From NCBI GenBank assembly GCA_040506895.1, contig JBEVVY010000001.1:868001-932000 (forward strand): a DNA stretch of 64,000 nt. The letters are read 5' to 3'. The DNA comes from Sedimenticola_A sp040506895. Lineage in GTDB: Bacteria > Pseudomonadota > Gammaproteobacteria > Chromatiales > Chromatiaceae. The notes beneath the pieces are model-generated. The model was not told where the DNA came from and made no database searches. It saw nothing but the letters and a program-made list of their open reading frames with translations. The position numbers were made by a program, and so were the translations under genes. How positions within the stretch are numbered: position 1 is the stretch's first letter; each line of letters begins with the position of its first letter. Below are positions 26,305 through 35,058 of the stretch, piece after piece.

Positions 26305-26328
26305 CCCCCGGCCAGCCGGGGGTTTTTT
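26305..26328 (+). terminator. Rho-independent terminator of the sulfur globule gene
   Basis: Stem CCCCCGG/CCGGGGG with a 4-base loop (extendable to 9 pairs with a 2-base loop) is followed by six T. It starts 30 bases after the stop codon. Confidence 0.93.
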
Positions 26329-26358
26329 GTATCCGCAGAGGCCACCTGATTTTGCAAA

Positions 26359-26374
26359 ACACAATATATTGTGT
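26359..26374. promoter_or_regulatory. NrdR-type palindrome upstream of nrdJa (distal)
   Basis: Perfect 16-base palindrome ACACAATATATTGTGT, matching the NrdR box pattern (acaC-A/T-rich-Gtgt). It is 158 bases upstream of the second box. NrdR represses ribonucleotide reductase genes when bound to (d)ATP. Confidence 0.7.
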
Positions 26375-26475
26375 TTGATATTTTTTCCTTTTCTTTCCGG
26401 CACTTACAATACGGACATTTTTTATCTTATTGTTTTTATTGTATATTTGTCTTCTCTAATAGACTCGCTTTTCCC

Positions 26476-26504
26476 TTGACAGCACCGGTTCCGCCCCCTA
26501 GTCT
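26476..26504 (+). promoter_or_regulatory. candidate sigma-70 promoter of nrdJa
   Basis: TTGACA (26476-26481), 17-base spacer, TAGTCT (26499-26504). The -35 is perfect and the -10 is weak. The NrdR box at 26517-26532 would overlap the first transcribed bases, a good position for repression. Confidence 0.4.
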
Positions 26505-26516
26505 TCTGCAACCAGA

Positions 26517-26532
26517 ACACAACATATAGTGT
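26517..26532. promoter_or_regulatory. NrdR box upstream of nrdJa (proximal)
   Basis: ACACAACATATAGTGT, a near-palindrome of the NrdR type. It resembles the boxes in front of nrdJb at 30716 and 30748. Confidence 0.7.
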
Positions 26533-26739
26533 TTTGAGTAAACAAACCGACCGATTACAACAATATTTAGACCGGTTTCATCCAGCACCAACAGCAAAGA
26601 CGAATATCGTCCACCGCGGAGAAGCGTGAGCGGGAAGATTCAAAGATCTCTTCCTTCAACGCGTGGCGCCAACAGGCAAACGGAAGTGCTGAAAAAACCA
26701 ACTAGAATTTACACATACCAGAGACAGGGTCTGCGCGAA

Positions 26740-28893
26740 ATGAAGAGTGCTCATCTTAAAGCTGTTCCCAACAATGCCACCGAGATTCCCCTGCAGGAAG
26801 CTTCGCAGGATATCTGGAACACCAAGTATCGTCTGAAAACCAAGGACGGCACCCCCGTCGACCAGGATATCGAGGGAACCTACCGCCGGGTGGCCAAGGC
26901 CCTGGCCGAGATCGAATCCACCCCTGAACTGCAGAGTGAGTGGGAGGAGAAATTCGTGCGCGCCCTGCGCCAGGGAGCCATTCCCGCCGGCCGTATCACC
27001 TCCAACGCAGGCGCCCAGGAACACAAGCCCGCCACCTCCACCATCAACTGTACCGTCTCGGGCACCATCAACGACTCCATGAACGAAATTCTGGGCAAGG
27101 TGCACGAAGCGGGCCTGACCCTCAAGGCGGGCTGCGGAATCGGTTACGAGTTCTCCACCCTGCGTCCCAAGGGGGCTTACGTGAGTGGTGCCGGCGCCTA
27201 CACCTCCGGTCCCCTCTCCTTCATGGATATCTACGACAAGATGTGCTTCACCGTCTCCTCTGCAGGGGGACGCCGTGGCGCCCAGATGGCCACCTTCGAC
27301 GTGGGCCATCCCGACGTGATGGATTTCATCCGTGCAAAGCGCGAGGACGGCAGGCTGCGCCAGTTCAATCTCTCCCTGCTGATCACCAGCGAGTTCATGG
27401 AGGCGGTCAAGCACGATCGCAACTGGGACCTGGCCTTCCCCCTGACCGAGAAAGAGGTCAAGGCCGACGGCACCGACCTGGGCGACAACGAGAAGATCAT
27501 CTGGCGCGAGTGGCCTCACAAGAACGGCTACATCACCGACGAGACCGGTCATGTCGCCTGCAGGATCTATAAAACCATCCGCGCGCGTCGCCTGTGGGAC
27601 ATGATCATGGCCTCCACCTACGACTACGCAGAGCCCGGCTTCATCCTCATCGACAAGGTCAACGAGATGAACAACAACTGGTTCTGCGAAAACATCCGCG
27701 CCACCAATCCCTGCGGCGAGCAGCCCCTGCCCGCCTATGGCGCCTGCCTGCTCGGCTCCATCAACCTGACCAAGTTCGTACGCAAGCCCTTCACCAGCGA
27801 AGCCTACTTCGACTGGGAGGCGTTCGGCGAAGTGGTTGCCACCTTCACCCGCATGCTGGATAACGTGGTGGAGATCAACGGCCTGCCGTTGCCCGAGCAG
27901 CGTGACGAGATCATGCGCAAGCGCCGCCACGGCATGGGCTACCTCGGCCTGGGTTCCGCCATGACCATGCTGCGCATGAAATACGGTGAGCAGGACTCCC
28001 TGGAGTTCACCGAGCGGGTCACCCGTGAACTGGCCCTTGTGGGCTGGCGCACCGGTCTCGATCTAGCCAAGGAGAAAGGCCCTGCGCCGATCATGGACGA
28101 GGAGTTCACCATCACCAGCGAGATGCTGTCCAGTCGGCCCGAGATGGCGGTAGACGGCTGGAAGGTGGGCGACACCATCTCCGGCAAGGTGCTGCACGCC
28201 AAGTACAGCCGTTACATGCAGCAGCTGGCCAAGGAAGATCCCGAGCTGGTGAAAGAGATCACCGAGCACGGCTGCCGCTTCACCCACCACAGTTCCATCG
28301 CGCCTACCGGCACCATCTCACTCTCCCTGGCGAACAATGCGAGCAACGGCATCGAGCCCAGCTTTGCCCACCACTATTCACGCAATATCATTCGTGAGGG
28401 ACGCAAGACCAAGGAGAAAGTGGACGTCTTCAGTTTCGAACTGCTCGCCTACCGCGAACTGGTCAATGCGGACGCCATGCCCTTCAGCGAGGACGAGGAG
28501 CTGCAACTGCCCGACTACTTCATCTCCGCCGACGACATCTCGCCCAAGCAGCATGTGGATGTCCAGGCCGCGGCCCAGAAATGGATCGACTCCTCCATTT
28601 CCAAAACCGCCAACGTACCCACCGACTATCCCTACGAGGAGTTCAAGGATATCTACCTCTACGCCTACGACCAGGGACTCAAGGGCTGCACCACCTTCCG
28701 CTTCAATCCGGAAGCTTTCCAGGGTGTGCTGGTGAAGGAGCAGGACCTGGAGAACACCACCTACAAGTTCACTCTCAACGACGGCACCGTCATCGAGGCC
28801 AAGGGCAACGAAGAGATCGAATACGACGGCGAAACCCATACCGCCGCCAACCTGTTCGATGCCCTGAAAGAGGGCTACTACGGAAAACTGTGA
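26740..28893 (+). CDS. nrdJa: adenosylcobalamin-dependent ribonucleotide reductase, catalytic part NrdJa
   Basis: 717 residues from the ATG at 26740. A GTG start at 26626 preceded by GGAG is also open but adds 38 unconserved residues. It is the class II ribonucleotide reductase barrel: radical/redox cysteine Cys104 in STINCTVSG, the substrate-site motif NPCGEQ (Asn323, Cys325, Glu327), and the phosphate loop APTGTIS near residue 565. The protein ends after the barrel (EGYYGKL) and lacks the C-terminal zinc/thiol tail found in full-length NrdJ. That tail is encoded separately at 30876-31574, as in the split NrdJa/NrdJb of Pseudomonas aeruginosa. It reduces ribonucleotides to deoxyribonucleotides with B12, independent of oxygen. 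NrdR boxes lie upstream. Confidence 0.93.
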   Translation: MKSAHLKAVPNNATEIPLQEASQDIWNTKYRLKTKDGTPVDQDIEGTYRRVAKALAEIESTPELQSEWEEKFVRALRQGAIPAGRITSNAGAQEHKPATSTINCTVSGTINDSMNEILGKVHEAGLTLKAGCGIGYEFSTLRPKGAYVSGAGAYTSGPLSFMDIYDKMCFTVSSAGGRRGAQMATFDVGHPDVMDFIRAKREDGRLRQFNLSLLITSEFMEAVKHDRNWDLAFPLTEKEVKADGTDLGDNEKIIWREWPHKNGYITDETGHVACRIYKTIRARRLWDMIMASTYDYAEPGFILIDKVNEMNNNWFCENIRATNPCGEQPLPAYGACLLGSINLTKFVRKPFTSEAYFDWEAFGEVVATFTRMLDNVVEINGLPLPEQRDEIMRKRRHGMGYLGLGSAMTMLRMKYGEQDSLEFTERVTRELALVGWRTGLDLAKEKGPAPIMDEEFTITSEMLSSRPEMAVDGWKVGDTISGKVLHAKYSRYMQQLAKEDPELVKEITEHGCRFTHHSSIAPTGTISLSLANNASNGIEPSFAHHYSRNIIREGRKTKEKVDVFSFELLAYRELVNADAMPFSEDEELQLPDYFISADDISPKQHVDVQAAAQKWIDSSISKTANVPTDYPYEEFKDIYLYAYDQGLKGCTTFRFNPEAFQGVLVKEQDLENTTYKFTLNDGTVIEAKGNEEIEYDGETHTAANLFDALKEGYYGKL

Positions 28894-28977
28894 TCATTAT
28901 TAACCCGGACAGCAACGGCAGGGACGCCGTTTCCCCCATCCCTGGTCGGTTCACGACCTGGGAACTACTATTAAGGC

Positions 28978-29715
28978 ATGGCTGCCACCGATAAAGCACC
29001 GCTGATAGGCATTACCGCCGCCAACGATCCCAAGGTACCCGGCCACTATATCCTGCGCTGGGACTACGTCCATGGGGTCGAGGCCGCCGGTGGTATTCCC
29101 GTCATCCTCGCCCCCAGCGGCCGGTTCCGGGCATCCCCGGTACTGAATCGGCTCGACGGGCTGATTCTCTCAGGCGGTCACGACATCACACCCGAGTTTT
29201 ATGGTGGACAGGCCCATCACACCATTCGTGATCCCAGCCGCGAACGGGACGAGTTCGAGTTCGAACTGGTACATACCGCACTCCAGAGAGACATCCCCAT
29301 GCTGGGGATCTGCCGGGGTATCCAGGTGCTCAACGTGGTACTGGGCGGAGATATCATTCAGGATATACCGGAAGCGATCGGTAACACCGTACCCCACGAC
29401 GAGCCCGGGCGTCCGAGAGAGACGCTGGCCCATGCCGTGGCCATCGCAGAAAACTCCCTGCTCTCCAGACTTATTGGTGATAACGAGCTCGAGGTAAACA
29501 GCTTTCACCACCAGGCTGTTGGCAGCTTGGGCAAAGGACTACTGGCGACAGCCCAGGCAGCGGATGGCATAGTCGAGGGGCTTGAACTACCTGAGCATCC
29601 CTTTATGCTCGGCATACAGTGGCACCCGGAGACACTTTGGCGACAGGGCGCCCCGTTTTTCACCTTCTTCGAATCGCTTGTTCTGGCTGCAGCGAAACGT
29701 TCACCTACTGTTTGA
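28978..29715 (+). CDS. gamma-glutamyl-GABA hydrolase-like class I glutamine amidotransferase
   Basis: 245 residues. Class I amidotransferase signature: nucleophile Cys112 in GICRGIQ, oxyanion strand LILSGGHD and catalytic His in QWHPE near the C-terminus. The overall pattern, starting PLIGITAAND and containing HDITPEFY, is that of PuuD-like peptidase C26 enzymes, which hydrolyse gamma-glutamyl amides. There are no polyamine-catabolism genes nearby, so the substrate is open. It follows nrdJa by 84 bases on the same strand and could be read through from the nrdJa promoter. Confidence 0.85.
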   Translation: MAATDKAPLIGITAANDPKVPGHYILRWDYVHGVEAAGGIPVILAPSGRFRASPVLNRLDGLILSGGHDITPEFYGGQAHHTIRDPSRERDEFEFELVHTALQRDIPMLGICRGIQVLNVVLGGDIIQDIPEAIGNTVPHDEPGRPRETLAHAVAIAENSLLSRLIGDNELEVNSFHHQAVGSLGKGLLATAQAADGIVEGLELPEHPFMLGIQWHPETLWRQGAPFFTFFESLVLAAAKRSPTV

Positions 29716-30484
29716 ACCCCTCTTTGCTCACCCGGTACCAGAGCATACCCAGCATCTCGTGCAGCATCATGCGGCTGACGTGGAAATGACCGCTGTAGGG
29801 CAACCAGTCAGAAATCTCCGTGGGAACCTGCAACTCGTTATGAAAAAAGTTGGTCGGTGCAGGAAGCGCATCTATACCCGCCCTTCGGGCGCTGAACAGG
29901 CTGCGCGGCATATGAAATGCATCCGTTACCAGTACCACTTTACTGATCTTCAGCTGCTTCAGAAGCTGTGCACTGAGCCTGGCATTCTCAGCCGAGGTGG
30001 CACTCTTCTCCTCCAGGGCCATGGGCTTCAGTCCATAGTGGCTTTCGAGCACCTCGGCGCCAAGCCTTGAGAGCGATTTATCCACATTCTTCTGATAACC
30101 GCCACTTAGGATAAGAGGCAGCCCAGTCTGGCGATGGAGATAGGCTGCATAATGCAGGCGACGGAGTGAAATTTCTCCCAGCGTATCCTGGCCACCATAC
30201 TCCTGCGCTTCCCCGTAGACATCACCCATGAAAAGCAGTATCCCCTGCGCACCCGCCTGCTGGACCTGTTGTACTGTTACAGCTGGCAGGGTCTCCACTT
30301 TTTTTGCCAGCCACTCGGCTCCGAAAGAGGTACTCAACAGGTAGAAGAGTGCCACAGTGAAGAGCATCAGCAGGCGGGCCCACCAGCGTCGCCAGAAGAG
30401 CAGAGAGAGAACCAGGGCGATTATCAGGCTCCCTGGTGGCAGAACCAGGCCCTTGGCCAGGTGCCTGAGCAGCAATTCATCCAT
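29705..30484 (-). CDS. YdcF/ElyC-type DUF218 membrane protein
   Basis: 259 residues from the ATG at 30484 (MDELLLRH); an upstream start at 30520 adds 12 residues. Two N-terminal TM helices (SLIIALVLSLLFW and LLMLFTVALFYLL) are followed by a DUF218 domain. That domain has ILLFMGDVY, LILSGGY, SATSAENA and VLVTDAFHMPRS, the ElyC/SanA pattern. Such proteins act in envelope (peptidoglycan or enterobacterial antigen) homeostasis. It overlaps the convergent amidotransferase by 11 bases and lies between the two halves of the ribonucleotide reductase. Confidence 0.82.
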   Translation of the reverse strand: MDELLLRHLAKGLVLPPGSLIIALVLSLLFWRRWWARLLMLFTVALFYLLSTSFGAEWLAKKVETLPAVTVQQVQQAGAQGILLFMGDVYGEAQEYGGQDTLGEISLRRLHYAAYLHRQTGLPLILSGGYQKNVDKSLSRLGAEVLESHYGLKPMALEEKSATSAENARLSAQLLKQLKISKVVLVTDAFHMPRSLFSARRAGIDALPAPTNFFHNELQVPTEISDWLPYSGHFHVSRMMLHEMLGMLWYRVSKEGFKQ

Positions 30485-30685
30485 TGTTATTCCTGAAACC
30501 GGGGATGCCATTGAGAACATGGCATCACTTTCGTTCCTATTTTACGCTTTACAATCATTGTTATCGACAGCCGAAATCGGTGCAATTACGCGTCTGCCAG
30601 GACACATTTCACCCTCGTAATCGGCGCTGTCGACTGCTATGCCTTGAGTAAGTGATGAATTTCAATGGGTTAGTCGCCATGCGGC

Positions 30686-30705
30686 CAAACGGAAGCGCTG
30701 AAAAA
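30686..30705 (+). repeat. 20-base motif shared with the nrdJa leader
   Basis: CAAACGGAAGCGCTGAAAAA here differs at one base from CAAACGGAAGTGCTGAAAAA at 26677-26696. The two copies lie upstream of nrdJb and nrdJa respectively. The role is unknown. Confidence 0.6.
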
Positions 30706-30715
30706 TATTCCCAAA

Positions 30716-30763
30716 AACACAACATAGTGTTCGATGGCAATTTTAAAACACTAGATATTGTGT
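30716..30763. promoter_or_regulatory. tandem NrdR boxes upstream of nrdJb
   Basis: Two boxes: AACACAACATAGTGTT (30716-30731) and ACACTAGATATTGTGT (30748-30763). Their centres are 32 bases apart, about three helical turns, which is the usual spacing of paired NrdR sites. They lie 113 bases upstream of the nrdJb start. The 355-base intergenic region holds no other recognised gene. Confidence 0.8.
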
Positions 30764-30875
30764 TGGCCGCCGATTGATGCTACTGTTCCCTGAACAGGGC
30801 GAGGAGACCCTGCAGGGAATAATTTCAACGACCGGGAAGTATCACGGCGCCATAAAAACAGAAGAGTTCACCACC

Positions 30876-31574
30876 ATGGCTATCAAAATTGAAAAGGCAA
30901 TTGTCGACTACAGTGTCGCCAAACCGGAGAGCGAGGAAGAGAAGGTACAGGAGGTCGCCACCTCCCAGGCGGAAGACAACATCATCCAGATGCACGAGAA
31001 AGTCGCGCGTCCCGAGATGCTGTTCGGCTCCACCTACAAGATCAAGACCCCGCTGTCGGAACACGCCCTCTACGTGACTATAAACGACATCATCCTCAAC
31101 CAGGGAACCGCCCACGAGGTGCGCCGTCCTTTCGAAGTGTTCATCAACTCCAAGAACATGGACCACTTCCAGTGGATCGTGGCGCTGACGCGGATTATCT
31201 CCGCTGTATTCCGCAAGGGTGGTGATGTCACCTTCCTGGTCGAAGAGCTACGCTCCGTATTCGATCCCAGCGGTGGCTACTTCAAGAAGGGCGGCAAGTT
31301 CATGCCCTCCCTGGTGGCGGAGATCGGCGAGGTCATCCATTGCCACCTGGTCATGATCGGCATGCTCCAGGAGGATGGCCCCGACGAGCACCAGCAGAAA
31401 CTGATCGAGGAGAAACGGGCCCAGTACGAAGACTCCATCAAGATGCAGGACAAGGACCACGACAGCAGCTTTCCCGATGGCGCCCAGCTCTGCAAAAAGT
31501 GCAACACCAAGGCAATGATCCAGATGGACGGCTGCCTCACCTGCCTCAACTGCGGTGATTCCAAGTGCGGATGA
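30876..31574 (+). CDS. nrdJb: ribonucleotide reductase C-terminal subunit NrdJb (TSCPD domain plus Cys tail)
   Basis: 232 residues from the ATG at 30876; the frame is open to 30774 but the family begins at MAIKIEKAI. A TSCPD domain (about 75-175, with RRPFEVFINSKNM and MPSLVAEIGE) precedes a cysteine-rich tail (CKKC at 206, then CLTCLNC and CGDSKCG to the end). The tail is equivalent to the C-terminus of full-length NrdJ, which re-reduces the active site. This is the second half of the split class II reductase; nrdJa lies 2 kb upstream with two unrelated genes between. It has its own pair of NrdR boxes and its own terminator. Confidence 0.9.
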   Translation: MAIKIEKAIVDYSVAKPESEEEKVQEVATSQAEDNIIQMHEKVARPEMLFGSTYKIKTPLSEHALYVTINDIILNQGTAHEVRRPFEVFINSKNMDHFQWIVALTRIISAVFRKGGDVTFLVEELRSVFDPSGGYFKKGGKFMPSLVAEIGEVIHCHLVMIGMLQEDGPDEHQQKLIEEKRAQYEDSIKMQDKDHDSSFPDGAQLCKKCNTKAMIQMDGCLTCLNCGDSKCG

Positions 31575-31608
31575 CCCGCTGACAGGCTGATCGCTCTTGT
31601 TGCCAACC

Positions 31609-31641
31609 GCCATGGGTGCTGACTGCCCCATGGCTTTTTTT
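31609..31641 (+). terminator. Rho-independent terminator of nrdJb
   Basis: Stem GCCATGGG (31609-31616) / CCCATGGC (31627-31634) with a 10-base loop, followed by at least six T. It starts 35 bases after the stop codon. Confidence 0.9.
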
Positions 31642-31752
31642 ATGCCTCGAGACCTGTAAGCCTGCACAGGCTCATGCTGAATGTTGCCACCGGGGCCTCA
31701 TCCCGTCGATAATCGAGTGCAATTGAAAAGGAAAAAACGAGGGACTCCCATC

Positions 31753-32121
31753 ATGACGAGATCTTCCAGAATACTCCCCTCCCTGGTCCTGGTACTTTGC
31801 GCAGTGCAGCTCAATGCGGGAGAGTTCATGGACAACCCGGCCGAAGTGACCGCGATGCTGACGGGCAAGCAGTTGCAGGGAACCTACCTTCGCACCCAAT
31901 CCCCCTACTCCCTCCATTTCAAGGCCGACGGCACCCTGGTCAACCAGCGGGATGAGAAGGGTAAGTGGTGGATCAACGAACAGGGTCAATACTGTCGGGA
32001 GTGGTTTACCGGACGTTTGACCGGCAACCGCTCCTGTATGAACCTGGCCTGGGAGGACGGTGTACTGGTTTTCTATTCAAAGCAGAAAAGGGTCGCTACC
32101 GGCAACCTGTCAGCAGAATAA
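31753..32121 (+). CDS. small secreted protein, DUF995-like
   Basis: 122 residues from the ATG at 31753. A signal peptide (MTRSSRILPSLVLVLCAVQL, cleavage near NAG) precedes a mature domain of about 100 residues. It has a pattern of G-x-Y, YSLHFKADGTL, GKWWINEQGQYCREW and one more Cys in RSCMNL, so one disulfide between the two cysteines is possible. The layout (G-x-Y, F-x-x-DG, G-x-W, Cys...W, Cys) resembles DUF995-type lipocalin-like proteins, but I cannot confirm that. There is no operon partner. Confidence 0.6.
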   Translation: MTRSSRILPSLVLVLCAVQLNAGEFMDNPAEVTAMLTGKQLQGTYLRTQSPYSLHFKADGTLVNQRDEKGKWWINEQGQYCREWFTGRLTGNRSCMNLAWEDGVLVFYSKQKRVATGNLSAE

Positions 32122-32302
32122 CCGAGAAAAAACATAAGAAATAATCCGCTCGCAGGGCCTGCAGTGCAGCGATCCAGGTACCGGCAGACGGCACCCCTGT
32201 AAGCTACTATTGTGAGTAACAGGGGAAGGCCCCACACTACAACCAGACCGGTTCCCATGTTTGACGGTTTCCGGTACCGGCAGTTGTTGTACTGAGATGT
32301 GA

Positions 32303-34021
32303 TTGAACAACAATCATCTGACAGGGATCGTGAACGGAGAAAAGAAAAATACCGTGTTCCCCGAGCAGGGAGAGCATGCGCGTATCGTGCGCGCAGGGTT
32401 GATCCTTGTCTTTCTCTGGACCCTGGTAATCGCTCTTTCTCTCGGCTGGATACTCTACGAGGAGCACCAGAAAACCCTCAGTAACGCCCTGACTCAGGCG
32501 CGGGCGGCATTTGAAAAAGACCTCCTCTTCAGGCGTTGGAATGCAGGCCATGGGGGGGTCTATGTCCCCATCACCGAGATCACAGCGCCAAATCCTCACC
32601 TGGAGGTAGAGGAGCAGAACATCACCACCCCATCAGGACGACAGTTGACGCTGGTAAACCCCGCCTACATGACCCGCCAGGTACATGAGCTCCAGAACCT
32701 GACCCTGGGTGTGAAGGGGCATATCACCAGCCTCAACCCGATCCGCCCCGAAAACGCGCCTGATGACTGGGAAAGAAGGGCCCTGTCAGCTTTCGAACAG
32801 GGGGTCGAAGAGATCAGTTCCGAAGAGCAGATATCCGGCCAGCCCTACCTGCGCATGATGCGCCCGCTGACGACAGAAAAGGTCTGTCTCAAGTGCCATG
32901 AAAAGCAGGGCTACGAACTGGGGGATATACGCGGCGGCATCAGTGTGGCGGTGCCCCTGGCGCCTCTGCTCGAGACCGAGTACGAGCACCGGGCGATCGA
33001 GATCACCGCCCATGCCCTGATCTGGTTTCTTGGAATCATTGGCATCTATATTGGCAGAAACCGCATCCTCAGCGGACTCGAAGCCGAGGAGAGATTCGCC
33101 CTTGCCCTGGCCGAGAGCGAAAACGCCTACCGTACCCTCGCAGGCAATATCCCCGGCATCATCTTCCGCATCGACCTTCTGGCAAACGGCAGGATGCTGT
33201 TTTTCAACGATATGCTGGAAACCATCACCGGATACTCCCGGGACGAACTCGGGCACGGTGAGTTCTACGCGCTGGATCCCCTGATCCATCCCGATGACAG
33301 GGAGAAAATCATCGAGACCATTCGGCACGCCCTGGAACAGAACGAGGGCTACGAGGCGGAGTACAGACTGCGTCGCAAGGATGGCATGCTTGCTCATCTG
33401 CTCGAACGGGGCAATCCCCGTGTAGACGAGGCGAATCGCCCACTCTATATAGATGGCGTGATCCTGGATATCACTGAACGCAAGCAGGCCCAGTCCCTGA
33501 TCGAACACCAGGCCACTTACGACATCCTTACCGATCTGCCGAACCGCAGGACACTGACCGACCGACTGAAAATGGCGATCGCCCAGAGCCGCCGCCACGA
33601 CCACTTCGGCGCGGTGCTGTTCATGGACCTGGATTACTTCAAACAGGTAAATGACTCTTTCGGCCACGGTACCGGTGACGGCCTGCTTCAGGAGGTAGCC
33701 AAGCGGCTGAGGAAGTCGGTCCGCAAGGAGGATACTGCAGCCCGTCTCAGTGGTGACGAGTTCGTGGTGCTGCTGAACGAACTCTCAGAGGACCAGCAGA
33801 GCTCCCTGGAACAAGCCAGGTTTGTTGCCCGTAAAATCAGCCAGTCGATTGCCGAACCCTTCTCGGTTCAGGGTCACGAGATCAAGACATCTATCAGTAT
33901 CGGTATCGCCCTGTTTCCCACCGACGGCGAGAGCGAGGAGGTGATCCTCAACTACGCCGACAATGCGATGTACCAGGCCAAAACCGATGGCCGCAATACG
34001 ATACGCGTCTTCGAGAAGTAG
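32303..34021 (+). CDS. membrane diguanylate cyclase with c-heme-motif (Tll0287-like) sensor, PAS and GGDEF
   Basis: 572 residues if begun at the TTG at 32303. No ATG precedes the first domain, and GTG codons at 32330 or 32354 are alternatives, so the start is uncertain. TM1 about 30-52, then a periplasmic DUF3365/Tll0287-like domain (about 60-225) carrying the c-type heme motif CLKCH (Cys195, Cys198, His199). TM2 is about 236-252, a PAS domain about 275-395, and a GGDEF domain about 405-570. The catalytic loop reads SGDEF, a variant seen in active cyclases. The design suggests c-di-GMP synthesis set by redox state or a small ligand (O2, NO, H2S) at the periplasmic heme. That ligand is inference. 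Confidence 0.85.
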   Translation: MNNNHLTGIVNGEKKNTVFPEQGEHARIVRAGLILVFLWTLVIALSLGWILYEEHQKTLSNALTQARAAFEKDLLFRRWNAGHGGVYVPITEITAPNPHLEVEEQNITTPSGRQLTLVNPAYMTRQVHELQNLTLGVKGHITSLNPIRPENAPDDWERRALSAFEQGVEEISSEEQISGQPYLRMMRPLTTEKVCLKCHEKQGYELGDIRGGISVAVPLAPLLETEYEHRAIEITAHALIWFLGIIGIYIGRNRILSGLEAEERFALALAESENAYRTLAGNIPGIIFRIDLLANGRMLFFNDMLETITGYSRDELGHGEFYALDPLIHPDDREKIIETIRHALEQNEGYEAEYRLRRKDGMLAHLLERGNPRVDEANRPLYIDGVILDITERKQAQSLIEHQATYDILTDLPNRRTLTDRLKMAIAQSRRHDHFGAVLFMDLDYFKQVNDSFGHGTGDGLLQEVAKRLRKSVRKEDTAARLSGDEFVVLLNELSEDQQSSLEQARFVARKISQSIAEPFSVQGHEIKTSISIGIALFPTDGESEEVILNYADNAMYQAKTDGRNTIRVFEK

Positions 34022-35017
34022 TCAGCGGGCCAGGCCCGGAACAGTGCCTGTGCCGAGTATATTGGCAAAAGCAGAAGCCGCACCCGCACCGATACGCTTG
34101 GCAAATCTTTCTAGCAGATCCTCACTCGGGGTGAAATCCACGATATCCTCGGCACCTATCAATTCGCGGGCCACGTAACTGCTGCTGCCGAGGCCATCTG
34201 CAAGCCCAAGCCCTATACTCTCCTCGCCGGTCCAGAAGAGCCCGGTAAAGAGCCTCTCGTCATCTTTCAATCGCTCACCGCGTCCGGTTTTCACCGCCTC
34301 GATGAACTGCTGGTGTATCTTGTCGAGCAGCTGCTGCATATGTTCCCGCTCCTCCTCCTTGACCGGAGAGAAGGGATCCATGATGCCCTTGTGCTCACCC
34401 GCGGTCATCAGGCGCCTCTCGACCCCCAGCTTCTGCATGCCATCGACAAAACCGAAGCCGTTCATCAACACGCCTATGGAGCCCACGATACTCGCCTTGT
34501 CGACGTAGATCTTGTCAGCGGCCGAGGCGATATAGTAGCCGCCGGAGGCGCACATATCGGTCACTACAGCGTAGACCGGTATATCCTCGTGTTTCTCCTT
34601 CAGGCGAAGGATCTCGTCGTACACATATCCGGCCTGTACGGCACTGCCCCCGGGACTGTTGATGCGCAGAATGACACCCTTGGTATTGTCATCCTCGAAG
34701 GCATCGCGCAGGCCGGTCACCACGTTGTCTGCACTCGCCTCGGAGTCATCCAGGATCACTCCCTTCACCTCGACCAGCGCGGTGTGATCACCTCCCGCCT
34801 TCACGGTATCCATGCCCGGTATCTCGTCCGGCATCCAGAGTAGCAGCAAGGTGATGAGATAGCCGAACAGAATGAACTTGAAGAAGATATTCCAGCGCCG
34901 TGTCCGCTTCTGCTCATTGAGTGAAGCAAACACCAGCTTCTGCACCAGTTCCCTCTCCCACTTACCCAGAGGCCCGGCCTTTGGATTCGGTGGCGGTGTA
35001 TTGTTCTCGTCCGTCAT
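34022..35017 (-). CDS. sppA: signal peptide peptidase SppA, short form
   Basis: 331 residues from the ATG at 35017 (AGAGAAG upstream); an earlier in-frame ATG at 35062 is less likely. One TM helix (FFKFILFGYLITLLLLWM) anchors a cytoplasm-distal serine protease domain. The catalytic serine lies in CASGGYYIASAADKI and the general base lysine follows in the IVGSIGVLMN region. It degrades cleaved signal peptides in the inner membrane. It is the short (36K) type rather than the duplicated 67K form. It is the third gene of the rluC - HAD - sppA unit. Confidence 0.92.
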   Translation of the reverse strand: MTDENNTPPPNPKAGPLGKWERELVQKLVFASLNEQKRTRRWNIFFKFILFGYLITLLLLWMPDEIPGMDTVKAGGDHTALVEVKGVILDDSEASADNVVTGLRDAFEDDNTKGVILRINSPGGSAVQAGYVYDEILRLKEKHEDIPVYAVVTDMCASGGYYIASAADKIYVDKASIVGSIGVLMNGFGFVDGMQKLGVERRLMTAGEHKGIMDPFSPVKEEEREHMQQLLDKIHQQFIEAVKTGRGERLKDDERLFTGLFWTGEESIGLGLADGLGSSSYVARELIGAEDIVDFTPSEDLLERFAKRIGAGAASAFANILGTGTVPGLAR

Positions 35018-35058
35018 CTTCTCTCTATCGCTTATAAGTTGATGGATGGCTGAAAGGT

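Noticed and set aside
25940..26362. open frames antisense to the sulfur globule-like gene
   Set aside because: They mirror the Gly/Tyr/Trp-rich repeats and span the strong plus-strand terminator.
26656..27930. 424-residue open frame antisense to nrdJa
   Set aside because: It is a shadow of a high-GC gene; the plus-strand frame has unmistakable ribonucleotide reductase motifs.
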